64,000 nt of DNA from positions 51,933,523 through 51,997,522 of the forward strand of contig OX439128.1 of NCBI GenBank assembly GCA_949318235.1. Reading direction: 5' to 3'. The notes under the pieces were generated by a model. The model was not told the DNA's origin, searched no databases, and worked only from the letters and a program-made list of their open reading frames with translations. The position numbers were made by a program, and so were the translations under genes. Position 1 is the stretch's first letter, and each line of letters begins with the position of its first letter. Below, one piece after another: positions 44,756 through 55,869 of the stretch. The stretch comes from Ecdyonurus torrentis. Lineage: Eukaryota > Arthropoda > Insecta > Ephemeroptera > Heptageniidae.

Positions 44756-46441
44756 ACTGTATATAACGTAAAAAATTTATCTTTAAAATAAAATAAAAAG
44801 AAGTTTATATTTTTACTATTATGTAATCGTAATAAATAGTGAGACAACCACAAAAAGACCCTGCTTTGTGTTTTTATGACTGTTTGAGTTTGGTTTTGCA
44901 ATACAGTATGTAATACTGTACTGTATAGCTGTGTAGTATAGCAGTAGCTACTGCATGCGGTAAAACATTAATTACTCTGTTATATTAAAGTTAAACAATG
45001 TGATAAATTTAGTTGTAAAATTTATTACAAGTTTATTCTTGGTTGAAATAACCAGCATAGATTGTCCTTGCAGTGAACAATATGTTCATGCATGTGGGTG
45101 ATTTACTTTGCCCACCCCTACGTGACTTATTACGTACGTTTTGTGAGCTACTACTTCCGCTGCATGTGCTGCAGATTTAACGTAAGCGGCCACCGACTTG
45201 CTAGTCAAATGAGAAACTTTATATTTACAATAGCTCGTTCTATAAACTACACACAAATATTGAGCCAGCTTCGAAAATGTTCTTTTGTTAAAAACAGCTG
45301 GGTATGACGTCGTTACCTGTTTACTACGTTTATACATAAAATTATGGTCCATCATTGTTATTTCCAGGTTATTTCTTCTTTTAGAACTTTGAACTTGATA
45401 AGAATGAAAGAAACCACCCAAAAAAAGTTCCAGTCTCAATATGCGACTCACTTTTATCGGCTCAAAAAAAAAAAAAAAAATCAATCAATGAATGTCTTAT
45501 TTTGTTGGTCAGCCAATCTCTGTTATTGAGATTCACTTTACTTTACATAACAAGCGTAATTATTTTTACGTTATTTTTATATACAGCAAAAAAAAAAAAA
45601 AAATTAATAAAATTTAATGAATTTCTAAGTTTTTTGTGAAGGAAAAAAAAAAGTAATTTAAAAAAGTTTATAATTTGATTGAAAATTTGGGGCAACATTT
45701 TTTGAATTTTTACTTTTACGTGTAATTTTTCGAGTGGAATAACTTTAATGTTTGCATTTGATAGTGATTCGACGTGTTTGACATTACTTGATACGGTGAA
45801 CTATATTTATTACTTTTAATAAAATTGACAATCCTATTTAAAAAAATGTAAATTAGCAAATGCATGCACTTTTTTCCTATACAGCACCTATGATTGGCTA
45901 GCACGCTAAACGCCGGTAAAATCCATTCAATATCAATAGTTTTGATAATATTCAGTATGAAAATTAATTAAGAATGACTTTCTCTTCTTATAAGATTTAA
46001 AATAACATTGTAAGTTTTCTTCTTTGAGAGTTTAATCTTTATTTCAAATTTCTCTTTATTATTTGTTTAATTTAATTAAGTATTTATAAATGAATAATCA
46101 TTTTTGTTCATTGTTATTTAAATTAAGAGGAAATTTTATCAAAAGAATTTATTTTTCCTTTTGTTAAATTTTCATTCTGTTTTGTCGAAAAATATAACAA
46201 TGTTATTTGAATTAAAAACCTTTTGCACAATTTTTGTTTAACTGAAATAGAGTGGCCCCGCAATAGTTAATTTATTATTAGTATATTAACAAATAACTGT
46301 GCTGCACTGCATAGTGAAGACAAAATAACTCTTCAAACTATTCTCTATGCATTTCCTATGATAAAATATTATGAGCTAAAATAACACGTATATTATTTTA
46401 CAGAACTAATGTGTTGTATTCTTCCACGATATAATAATACG
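44756..46441. other. Unassigned 1.7 kb, includes a GC-richer patch
   Basis: Positions about 45,090-45,320 are less A+T-rich and carry overlapping frames on both strands, the longest a 132-codon minus frame (45,086-45,484). Neither shows a recognisable domain. GATTGGCTAGCACGCTAAACG at about 45,892 resembles an H terminus. Confidence 0.35.
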
Positions 46442-46660
46442 ACGGATAAAAATAACTAACGTAATAATTATGCTAGCTACTATTCAACATAATTTTTTCA
46501 ATACATCATAATTTATGCTATAATCATAATGAATACATGTTATATAGCATAAATATTATGTTGTACAGCATAATTATTTATGCTGTTCTAATTTAACATC
46601 ATTTATGCTATAATGACATAAATGTAGCATAAATTACGTAATTTATTCTTTCCTATGCGT
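46442..46660 (-). mobile_element. MITE family A, full-length copy
   Basis: Left end ACGGATAAAAATAACTAACG, core GCATAAATATTATGTTGTAC, GCTATAATGACATAAATG, right end ATTACGTAATTTATTCTTTCC. Confidence 0.88.
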
Positions 46661-46814
46661 GACGAACTTATTTATTTATCGATTTATTTATTTACAACAT
46701 GGGTATTTTGTCAGTAATATCACATCATAAAATTATGTTATTTTTCTAGTCAGTTTTTAAAACTAAAAACTAAACGCAACTATAAAATGTTATCAGATAT
46801 TTACAGCTCATTTC

Positions 46815-46860
46815 TTCTCTTCACGACGTTTCTTTTCCGAAGTTGAGCACATCTTCAGGT
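46815..46860 (-). ncRNA. Hammerhead-ribozyme-like remnant, left copy
   Basis: The minus strand reads CTGAAGATGTGCTCAACTTC and, after the stem II position, GAAACGTCG. CUGANGA and GAAA are the conserved hammerhead core strings, and such motifs occur in Penelope-like retroelements. The stem between them pairs poorly, so this would be decayed. Inference only. Confidence 0.3.
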
Positions 46861-46871
46861 AAATACATAAG

Positions 46872-47165
46872 GTATATCTGCAAGATGGCAATGTAGGCGC
46901 TTTGATGTCGTTCTGGAGCAATGAATATATAATTGCTCAGCATGGGACAAACGTATTTTATCGGCTATTTTCATTGAAAATTTAGTTAATTTCTGTGTTA
47001 TTATTTTTCGTGCGTTCATAAAATACTAATTCAACTTGTTAAAAGCATTAATGCTCTAAAAAAATATAGTTAATTATTTTAAAACTGGCCAAATGTGTTA
47101 CCAGTCAATGTTATTTAATGCTCACATATGGCGGTTGACTTTTATGTGAATGCAGTCACTCTATA
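46872..47165 (-). mobile_element. MITE family B copy B6
   Basis: GCGCTTTGATGTCGTTCTGG, AATTGCTCAGCATGGGACAA, TAATGCTCACATATGGCGG, GACTTTTATGTGAATGCA, end CACTCTATA. The left terminus is degraded. It sits exactly between two inverted hammerhead-like motifs. Confidence 0.8.
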
Positions 47166-47167
47166 TA

Positions 47168-47206
47168 CTTGAAGATGCGCCCAATAAAGTCGAACGCAAA
47201 ACATCT
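47168..47206 (+). ncRNA. Hammerhead-ribozyme-like remnant, right copy
   Basis: TTGAAGATGCG then CGCAAAACATC: TGCG/CGCA would form stem II between a CUGANGA-like and a GAAAC-like string, each with one change. Inverted relative to the left copy. Inference only. Confidence 0.3.
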
Positions 47207-47215
47207 TGAAGAGTA

Positions 47216-47741
47216 CTATACAGTAGAGCAATACCCGCTATGGTTAGAGTATTAAACACTATATTATATATCAATATTTTATCATAATCATTGAACTGTA
47301 AAAACCTATACATTTAACAGAACATTGTATTAAATTTGAAATAGAAAGTTAAAATTTTACATTTATTTAAGTTCTAATTGTTTAATTAACAATCAAAATA
47401 GTCTTAAATTGGTCTTATTATTAACAACGTATTTTATTTGAGAAAAGTTATTGCGAGCAGTTTGTATTATTGTAAAGTTTTAGAGAGAAGAGAAGTTTGG
47501 CAAGTATATATATATAGTGTATCGAGGGAGAGTGAGGTCATTAATAATTATCACTTCTACTTGCTAACAAGCACTTTAATGAGAAATATACCTCGATCGC
47601 TTTACTTATTAGCATGGAGAGATATATACACCCCCTTATAACTCTCTCTCTCTCTCTAATATTTCTTAGCTGCAGGCTACTAAAAACTTGGAGCGTTTTA
47701 CTACACTGAGACAACCCGACATCGAGACTTTGAGTACTTCT
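47216..47741. other. Unassigned stretch with short TC tract
   Basis: TC tract at about 47,641-47,658. The 67-codon frame at 47,438-47,641 ends within it; no domain recognised. Confidence 0.4.
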
Positions 47742-47940
47742 GTTTTCATCAAAACTACCGGAAGCGGAAACCACGTGATTTCCAAAAAAATTGGAGTATC
47801 TGGCATGTGGCACATCAGTAATTTTTAATTTCCTCGAGAATTTAACATCATTTTCACAGTTTACTTTCATTTTTTTTTTTTTTTTTACAATCAAGTGGTT
47901 TTCGCTTCCGGAAGTTTTGAAGAATTTGAAGAAAACAGAT
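47742..47940. mobile_element. Palindromic element Q copy Q2
   Basis: CAAAACTACCGGAAGCGGAA and ACCACGTGATTT on the left pair with AATCAAGTGGTTTTCGCTTC and CGGAAGTTTTGAAG on the right. GGAAACCACGTGAT is shared with Q1, though the arms differ otherwise. Poly(T) in the right half. Confidence 0.7.
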
Positions 47941-48039
47941 TTTACGAGCAACACTATAATGCAATTTCTAATTGAAATTATAAAACTATAGAAATTATAG
48001 AGCGTTCTTACAAAATTACGCCTATACTATGCAACAATT

Positions 48040-48185
48040 GGTATGAAAGAGTTGCCTACGTTTGAGGCGTAGCAGGAGTAATGAGGAGACGTAGCACAAT
48101 CTCATTGGTTCTTTAATTTGTCACGTTTTTTATTAGTCTTATTGTTAGTGTCACCTGTAAACATAGGCAACTATTTGTTGTACAG
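48040..48185. mobile_element. Small inverted-repeat element T
   Basis: GAGTTGCCTACGTTT near 48,049 is mirrored by AAACATAGGCAACTA near 48,160; AACAATTGG and TTTGTTGT are further out. About 140 bp, imperfect. Confidence 0.5.
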
Positions 48186-48386
48186 AAACCCTAAAATTGT
48201 GGGAATACGCTTGCCTTCTTAAAATTTTCTATTTTCTATTTATTAACTATACAGGTGAAGTAGCTATCCAGATAAGAGATAATACACTAAATATATATTT
48301 CTGAAGCACATATTATGCAAAATTTAATGTATAGTTAACTATTTTTTTTATTTTAGGATTAATGATTTATGGCACAATTTGCACCT

Positions 48387-48426
<40 letters not shown>

Positions 48427-48626
48427 GTTCACATTGACATTGATAATTTAAATATATAAATATGTGTTCTAACATATCCAGGGTTCTCTCACTGTAACAC
48501 AGTACAGCACACAGTTAACAAGTTACTGCCAATAAAAATAATTATTATTTGTGGACTTCGTAACGTTATACGTAACTGGGGAGAGGGGGTATTAAATATT
48601 TACAACGTGGAACGGTGAATGTTATT

Positions 48627-48669
<43 letters not shown>

Positions 48670-49032
48670 GCGACATTATATTTGACCGACAGAACAGAAA
48701 CCTGTGTCAATAAGGGAAATTTAATGAATAATTTAAATTTGGTATGGGACTGCATGTGAGTAATTTTTATTTTTTATTATTATTTATTGTGTGTGACAAC
48801 TGAAGTTTTAATTAGTCTTTTAGCTTACTTTATTACACGGTGTTCATTGGTATTACTGTATACTGTATAGTCTTCATATAAAAATATACTTGAGTAAAGC
48901 GAAAGTTCTAAATATAACTCACAAACATCGCTGCATCATTGAAAAATGTTAATAGTTCATAACAAGTGGTACTTGTCTGGTACTATACTTATTGGTATAG
49001 TGTGCTAATATTCACAAAGCGCGAGGAAAATA
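48186..49032. other. Unassigned stretch with microsatellites
   Basis: Poly(A) 48,388-48,425, TC tract 48,627-48,648 continuing into AT 48,650-48,669. No gene. Confidence 0.4.
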
Positions 49033-49289
49033 CCTCAATGGAGGTTATCGGGTTACAAAATTCTTTACAAATTTTTGAAATTTCCATAGTTTATAACACG
49101 TAAAAGCAAGTCTAGCATTTCTCATTTGAATTTCTCCGGAATCGGCGGTGTATGTAAATTCTCTAAAATTGTAATAATAAAAAAAAAAAAAAAAAAAAAA
49201 AACGCGTTTTTCTTGATAAGCGTAATGTTAAATTAGGGAACCTTAGCTTTCCCCGCGTTACTCCGCGCGCTAAACCGATAAGCTCCATT
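49033..49289. mobile_element. Element H single unit
   Basis: Ends CAATGGAGGTTATCGG and CCGATAAGCTCCATTG form a 16-bp terminal inverted repeat. It matches the right unit of the 42.5-43.0 kb dimer: AAGCAAGTCTAGCATTTCTC, AATCGGCGG, GCGTAATGTTAAATTAGGGA, GCGCGCTAAACCGAT. It carries a poly(A) at 49,180-49,202 where the dimer's left unit has its poly(T). Confidence 0.85.
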
Positions 49290-49514
49290 GGGTGGTTCTG
49301 GCAAAAGATATTACTAAAAAATAATAATAATAATTAAAAAAAAAAATAAAAAAAAAAAAAAAGAAATAAAAAAAGAAAAGAAAGTATTATTTCGCATTAA
49401 AAATTTTCTGTCCACGGTATAGTATACATCAGTTTCTATAAAAAAATAACTAGTTTACGAATGCAACAGCTATAGCTATATATATGTTACAGCATATAGC
49501 ATACAACATAATTA

Positions 49515-49775
49515 CTAGGAGTGAGATTTTTCCCACTCCGCTTGTAATTGGCTAGCGAACTAAGCCCATAACATCCATTTAACTATTCTTTTGTATTTTT
49601 TTCTTTCATTATTTTGAATTTTATTTTTTTTTACTTTAGTAACAAGGTTGATGAAATTTTATTAATGAAAGATACCAGATAAACTTTTGCGTATTTTAAG
49701 TTTTAAGAACTTTTGAGACACTAAAAAGTTTTACACTTTTAATCCTAAAAATAACGCCCGTTTGATAATAATTAA
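49515..49775. mobile_element. Diverged element H-like copy
   Basis: CTAGCGAACTAAGCCCATAA, CATCCATTT, AGATAAACTTTTGCGTATTT and AATAACGCCCGTTTGA echo H arm and terminal words. Weak. Confidence 0.4.
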
Positions 49776-49805
49776 TAATGTTCGCTTCAAACTGAAGCTT
49801 CAGCT

Positions 49806-50028
<223 letters not shown>

Positions 50029-50034
<6 letters not shown>

Positions 50035-50388
50035 CGCACACACTTACACCTCAACTTAAAATATGTTTACAAACAAAGTTTTAGAAAAGAAAATAGAGTT
50101 AATTTAAATAGTTAATATTTACAGCAAGTCTGTTGGCTAATGAATATTAAACTACGTATAGATGTAAACAAAGAAGTTTAAGGATCAACTTCATGTTTAC
50201 AAAATAAGACAACAAAACTTTGACTCATGTTGTATAACAAACTACTATAACGTTTTTATATTTGTACAACACAAGAAAGTGATTAATCGTTAAACATACA
50301 AAAGGGGTTTGTTTTTATATCATGGATATCTTTGTTTTCTGGTAAAAGTACTGAATACGTGAACATGACGTGAGGAAATTTTAATTTC
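50029..50388. other. Unassigned A+T-rich stretch
   Basis: A short CA run at the start, otherwise nothing recognised. Confidence 0.4.
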
Positions 50389-50770
50389 TACTATATATTT
50401 ATTTATATTTTTATATTTTATTTTTTACACCCAGTCAATACAAAAGTACATAAATAAAAAGGTACCGCAGGGTGAGGGGTAAACAACAGCACTATATAGG
50501 CACCATACACACTTTTACATGTGCTTATTAACCCCAACAATTAAGAAAATATTAATAAAACATAATATGTAAAAACGAACTACATAAATATGAACAAAAG
50601 ATCACTCACGTAAAAGTCTCTTAAGTTTTAGAGAAAAAGGATATCACTTGGTAATTTAACATAGGCAGGAAGATTATTCCACTGTGTACAACTACGATAT
50701 AAAAATCCCTTTTAGTTGTACAAGTCAGTTCTAACTTCCAATATACTTCCAATTAGGATTAACCTCAGAG
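50389..50770 (-). pseudogene. LINE 3' fragment with decayed reverse transcriptase C-terminus
   Basis: The minus strand translates near 50,640-50,715 as GFLYRSCTQWNNLPAYVKLP, the R-x-x-x-x-WNxLP motif found at the extreme C-terminus of many CR1/L2/RTE-type reverse transcriptases (the LINE at 19.2 kb has LPKLWNQIPLSLKN). There is a stop just upstream, and a frameshift downstream before LKLKRLLRE. The 3' UTR follows, with a TATTGACTGGGTGTA-like end and AT-rich tail. Inactive. Confidence 0.65.
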
Positions 50771-50874
50771 TGGTTGATTTTTTTTTTTTTTTACGCGATA
50801 ACTATATATATTAATTTGGTACTCGTGCTTTGGATGGCGATACAAACTTATGCTGAACTTTATAAAAATAGTTA

Positions 50875-50875
<1 letters not shown>

Positions 50876-50907
<32 letters not shown>
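50876..50907. repeat. Poly(A) tract
   Basis: About 32 A. Confidence 0.93.
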
Positions 50908-50910
<3 letters not shown>

Positions 50911-51029
50911 CCGCTACGTCTAAGGTTAATCCTTAAATCCATCTTGTTCTACTCAATCTATGTATTAGGGAAACTTTTTATTTTTACCATATTTGGTAAT
51001 GAAAACTGCATAGTAGAGTGTTAATTAGG

Positions 51030-51128
51030 GAATGTCATTTTGTTTTAATTGCAATTAATGGACTTTATGTATACAGTGTGTGTCACCAATGTATTGGCGG
51101 AAGTCTGTTTTTAGTTCAAAGTAGAATT
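51030..51128 (+). mobile_element. LINE 3' end immediately preceding a GAAT array
   Basis: TTTTAATTGCAATTAATGG, GTGTGTCACCAATGTATTGG, CGGAAGTCTGTTTTTAGTTC align with the minus-strand fragment at 39.2 kb. GAAT repeats start right after it, in the position of a LINE simple tail. Confidence 0.6.
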
Positions 51129-51361
51129 GAATGAATGAATGAATGAATGAATGAATGAATGAATGAATGAATGAATGAATGAATGAATGAATGAATGAAT
51201 GAATGAATGAATGAATGAATGAATGAATGAATGAATGAATGAATGAATGAATGAATGAATGAATGAATGAATGAATGAATGAATGAATGAATGAATGAAT
51301 GAATGAATGAATGAATGAATGAATGAATGAATGAATGAATGAATGAATGAATGAATGAATG
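51129..51361. repeat. GAAT tetranucleotide array
   Basis: About 233 bp of nearly perfect GAAT. Followed by AAACAAAACAAACAAGCAAA. Minus-strand IHSF ORFs are artefacts. Confidence 0.98.
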
Positions 51362-51395
51362 ATGAAACAAAACAAACAAGCAAACAAACAAACTA

Positions 51396-51425
51396 AAATC
51401 TCCAATAAGATCTCATGTTAATTTC

Positions 51426-51462
<37 letters not shown>

Positions 51463-51520
51463 CCTAATCTTCAAATTTTTATCATTTCCACATTAACTTA
51501 CAATAAATGACACAAAAAAG
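51396..51520 (+). repeat. Dispersed repeat G diverged copy G3
   Basis: CCAATAAGATCTCATGTTAA, then a 33-nt poly(A) (51,427-51,459), then CTTCAAATTTTTATCATTTC and CATTAACTTACAA. Collinear with G1 with a homopolymer insertion. Confidence 0.55.
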
Positions 51521-52020
51521 TTGGGGACTTTCAGAAATATACGATAGCGTTCTAATTACGACACTTATAAATCGATTTTGTAATCTTTAAAGCACGGAAT
51601 CAGTAACGTTTTGTTTATATATATACGGAAGACTTCAAAATAAACAAAATCGATGTTGTTGTTTTTACTCGCAGGATAAAAAAGTTGCATAAGATTTATA
51701 TGTTGTATAACTTTCCAATGTTAATATTATTTTAGCTCTCGGACGTTCTTTTTGCGCTGTTCCCCTATATTTCTGTTTTCTGATTTAATGGAACAACAAC
51801 AACACACAAGTAAAAAGTTGTTTGTTTTAAAATTGAGTTAGTGAAGTAAAGTCATATTTACAAGACTAAAATTGATGTCGTAATTACGTTAATAACATTA
51901 CGTTATGCTTTAGGATTTATGTCTGCCTGGCAAGCAAGAAGGCAAAAAAAAAAAAAAAAGAAAAAAAAAAAAAAAAAAAAACTCTTGGAAATTCGTGTAT
52001 TTGTTTTCTATATCTTATGA
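51521..52020. other. Unassigned stretch with poly(A)
   Basis: Poly(A) with one G at 51,944-51,980. No gene. Confidence 0.4.
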
Positions 52021-52046
52021 TCTCTCTCTCTCCCTCCCCCACCCTC

Positions 52047-52136
<90 letters not shown>
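52021..52136. repeat. CT dinucleotide array
   Basis: A CT/CCCT lead-in, then pure CT from 52,051. Confidence 0.97.
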
Positions 52137-52140
<4 letters not shown>

Positions 52141-52512
52141 GTTCTTATTTAAGAAGTTGTATTTTAATACACGCACATAAATTATTTCAAATCAATAAAG
52201 CAGCTACTTAATATAATTCTAAAGAAAGAGTATTATATGTTTATACAAATAAATGTAAGAAAGAGCGAGAGAGAGAGAGAGAAATTGAGTTTTTCAGTAT
52301 AATTGAATATTTATATATCTCTCTATTAATTCTTTTATATATATTTTTCTCCTGTAAACGAAGAGTTTTCTCTTTATAAGATTTTTTTTCATTCAAATTA
52401 AAAGGTTAATTAAAAAAAAACTGGTTAAGAGATATTTTATTAAAGATGGATTATGAATTTTACATTGTCGAGTCTTTGCTTTGAAGCTTCGTCTAATTTG
52501 GATTGGGACTTA

Positions 52513-52513
<1 letters not shown>

Positions 52514-52551
<38 letters not shown>

Positions 52552-52623
52552 TGTTGGAAATTAAAGAAAGGAACAATGGCATCTAGTGATTACGTAAATT
52601 AAACTATTCTCTCTGAATAAGAG

Positions 52624-52692
<69 letters not shown>
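52514..52692. repeat. Poly(A) tract and GA array
   Basis: Poly(A) 52,514-52,548 and GA array 52,626-52,692, with unique sequence between. Confidence 0.95.
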
Positions 52693-52694
<2 letters not shown>

Positions 52695-52789
52695 TAAATC
52701 GTAAATTTTTTATATAACTACTATTTTTTGAGGTAAATTTCTTTGTCTTCTTATATATTTGAAGTAACTGACGTAAAATTTCACTTTCA

Positions 52790-52828
<39 letters not shown>

Positions 52829-53504
52829 TAAATTACAATATAAAGTATGTTTAAGCATGATTTTTTTTTTTTTCTGCAATCGATGCGGTAGTTTTCTCAA
52901 AAAAAAAAAAAAAAAAAAAAAAAAAAGCGTTTGTCTATACATAAGTGTAATATAACGTGTGTGCTGTAATTAGAGATTGCGCCCCTTTTTCTAACGCTCC
53001 TCTTATTGGTTCTACGTCAGCACCGATATAAAGTATTAATAATAAATTTTATCTTTTACCTTACGATCTCATCACAATGACGCCTACGTAAATTCACTCA
53101 ACTCTTACGTAAAGATACAACAATCAATGTTATTAACATTCTTACGTAAAAATTACGTGAAATTACGTGTCATTGTGAACAGACCATTAAATTTAATTTA
53201 TAAAAGTGTAAACATTATTATTTAATTGCTGATTTTGTTCTTTGCAAATATATATTTTTCTCACAGTGTAGTGAGCTGACCTGTGTAAAATTGTATTATA
53301 ATAATATCGTTAAAGTGCAATAGAAAAGAAGATGCTCTTGAAACACAAACTATTTTCAATATCAATGCTTCAGTATAAGTATATGAATATACTTTCCTTG
53401 TCAAGTGCTCACAAAATAACAAGATTATTAAAATAATATCATATACACTCACAAAACAAATGTTTAGTTGACAGTTTTGTTTCCTTATATAACATATAAC
53501 GCTT
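52693..53504. other. Unassigned stretch with homopolymers
   Basis: Poly(T) 52,797-52,825 and 52,861-52,873; poly(A) 52,899-52,926. Positions 52,970-53,180 have several TTACGT/ACGTAA words but no defined ends. Confidence 0.4.
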
Positions 53505-53757
53505 TGCCAGTGATGGCTAGAACCCCTCTTCCATTGTAATTGTCACTTGTTTGTTTTTGTTAATATATGTATTTTATGTTATTTATTGACGAAGCAGTTT
53601 TTCTGATAAAGGTGTGGGATCACTTATAGTGTATACAGGCCTTTTTCTCATCACCCGTTGGGTTACATTTACTTTTATTTTTGTCTTTTTTTTATATATA
53701 TAATGTACTTTCTCATTTTAAACCCAATAAAGAACTATTATTATTATTAAGTGTTTA
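53505..53757 (+). mobile_element. LINE 3' end with ATT tail
   Basis: ATAAAGGTGTGGGATCACTT, GCCTTTTTCTCATCACCC, GTTGGGTTACATTTAC, TTTAAACCCAATAAAGAA followed by ATT units. A reversed second copy lies at 54,085-54,224. Non-coding 3' UTR only. Confidence 0.8.
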
Positions 53758-53892
53758 GAGAGTAGCTGTATGAAATACTTTGATAGTGCACGAATGTATT
53801 GTCACTAAATATTCAATCTTGTAGAGGCTATAGTGTCAATGTAAGTATGATGAGTATACAAAATATACATTAGGGTTCTCTGTAAACATTAG

Positions 53893-54328
53893 AGATGCGC
53901 ATACACTCGTCACTCTAATCATTTAATGCACTTGCTGGAGTAATGAATAACATTCGTAAGCATAGGTAAACTTCGTTTTTGAATATTTTCTGTGAACAAA
54001 TTTTGGTTAATTTTTTGTTATTATATTATTTTTCTCACATACTTGAGATACTAATTCAACCTCAACATCAATACTCTTAAAAATATTAATAATAATAAAA
54101 TTTCTTTATTGGGTTTAAAATGGGATGGTACATAAAAAAAAAAGAAAAAAAAAAAGTAACCTGTAACGGGTGACGAGAAAAAGGCAAAATGCCTATACAT
54201 TATAGTGATCTCATACCTTTATCATTTATATGCTTAGTATTTTTAAACTCAAAATGATTCCTTTTCCTATGCTGCCCATGTTACTGAGTGATCCATCACG
54301 ACGTCGACTTTAACATGAATGCTATAAC
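53893..54328 (-). mobile_element. MITE family B copy B7 nested in E3, itself split
   Basis: AATGAATAACATTCGTAAGC, GAGATACTAATTCAACCTC, ATCAATACTCTTAAAAATAT on the left. TGCTTAGTATTTTTAAAC, GTTACTGAGTGATCCATCAC, GTCGACTTTAACATGAATGC on the right. The termini are eroded. Confidence 0.75.
54085..54224 (-). mobile_element. LINE 3' end nested in B7
   Basis: Complement of the 53.5 kb LINE 3' end: AATAATAATAAAATTTCTTT, ATTGGGTTTAAAA, TAACGGGTGACGAGAAAAAG, GCAAAATGCC. It interrupts the B block between AAAAATATT and AGTATTTTTAAAC, and is severely 5'-truncated, as usual for LINE insertions. Confidence 0.82.
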
Positions 54329-54723
54329 TATACTGTGTACCACATTTCACTAGTATAGACAGTACCTATGTAATGTACTATTGAGATTGGTAGTGAGTAA
54401 ACATAAAATGCTCTATTTATTTATGAATTTTTTTATTTATTTCCATCATATTATTATACATACTACATAATACAAAAGAGTAAAAAAATAAATAATAAAA
54501 ATAGCATAATAATGTATAAAAAAATGTTAGTTTGGTGAAAGAAGTAGAAGGGCGATAATAAAATAAATACCACTACGACATTGTAGAGAATACACTATGT
54601 GACACCTTGCTTTTAAACAACCATAGTCATTAAATTAATTTCTAGTATTGAATTGTTGTTTAATTTTAGTTACTTTCTATGCATTACAGTTTGATGTATG
54701 TATGAATGTTTAGTGACTGAACT

Positions 54724-54890
54724 ACAGTCCGCGCCACCTAAGGATGCGTCCAATAAGAGAGCGCGTATAAACTCTCCATTTAGTTAACATTAGCCCACCT
54801 CCTTGTGACCTTGAGCGCTTGAGGGTCTATTGGCTCGTGTCTCCACTTCGATTAATCGCAAACATCCTTAGGTGGCACGGACTATATACT
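54724..54890. mobile_element. Palindromic element S
   Basis: CAGTCCGCGCCACCTAAGGA on the left pairs with TCCTTAGGTGGCACGGACT on the right. Next in are TGCGTCCAATAAGAG and CTATTGGCTCG. GC-richer than its surroundings. The small ORF here is incidental. Confidence 0.7.
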
Positions 54891-55390
54891 CGTCTCAAAA
54901 AGCCTGACCTACCTGCTGTTCGACCTTTTACAGTATCGCCCAGCCGTCCCCCTATGAAATGCGTGCGAGAAATGGGCAATACATTCATGGTAAAACGATA
55001 AATCGCCTGAGGTTTTTTTAGTCGAGTATACTAGCCTGCTGCGTTTTCTCAGTGAAGCTATACAGTATAGGAAAATATCAGCGCTGATCTGTGAAATATT
55101 TTTCCAATTTATTCTTAGAAAAGAAAAAAACGTTGCATGAATTTTATTTAGTTTAAAATATATATTAAATGTGGGCTTATAACGTCATTTTATAAAAAAT
55201 CTGCGTAGTAATATTTATATGACCTAGAATTTTTTTTCTTATATATTTAATATGACGATCTGTGGATAGAAAAAAGAAAATAATTTGTAGTACAATATCA
55301 AAGGATTTCTTTTTTAATATTTATTATTTATATACAAACTTTGTGGGTAATATAATTTTGATAAATATTTAAGTTGAATGTTAAATTTAA
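54891..55390. other. Unassigned stretch
   Basis: Nothing recognised. Confidence 0.4.
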
Positions 55391-55514
55391 GAGAGGGAGA
55401 AAGAAGAGAGAGAGAGAGAGTGAGAGAGAAAGAGAGAGAGAGAGAGAGAGGAAAGAGAGAGCGGGAGAGTGAGAGAAAAGAGAGGAAGAGAGAGCGGGAT
55501 AGAAAGAGAGAGCG

Positions 55515-55555
<41 letters not shown>
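55391..55555. repeat. GA-rich array with GCGGGA variants
   Basis: GA repeats interspersed with three GAGAGCGGGA(G/T)AG higher-order units (about 55,455-55,520) before pure GA to 55,555. Confidence 0.95.
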
Positions 55556-55558
<3 letters not shown>

Positions 55559-55869
55559 GGAGAGATTTTATTGCGGTAAAAACAAAAGCGTGTTGATGTC
55601 AGTTGAAAACAGAGAGAGAGAGAGAATATAAAAATAAAAAAACTGATGAAAACAGATTTGTAGATAATAACAATAATACATACGTCATTTGCACGCGGAC
55701 TTGACTAAACTTGTTTCACGTCTTGAGCAGATCTTTAATGACGTAATCAAACCACGTGGCTATATCATTCAAATAAAGACACGCCCACTTTCTCTCATCA
55801 ACCCTTTTTTTCTTCATCATACAAACACTAAGAAAATGAAGTACTAGTAGATTAAAACTGATACTCACT

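Larger units (their letters stand above)
53758..54715 (-). mobile_element. Repeat family E copy E3, split by B7
   Basis: Left part GTGTTTAGAGAGTAGC to GTAAACATTAGAGA (53,758-53,892). After the B element it resumes with TACTGTGTACCACATTTCAC and the 68-bp unit, and ends with TTAGTTACTTTCTATGCATT and TGAATGTTTAGTG near 54,715. Positions about 54,410-54,640 are not E and may be a further insertion. Confidence 0.75.

Noticed and set aside
45086..45484. 132-codon minus-strand ORF
   Set aside because: The overlapping + frame is equally open, there is a poly-Phe start from poly(A), and no domain or gene structure is recognisable.
51055..51405. IHSF-repeat ORFs on the minus strand
   Set aside because: Translations of the GAAT array, also at 43.7-44.0 kb.
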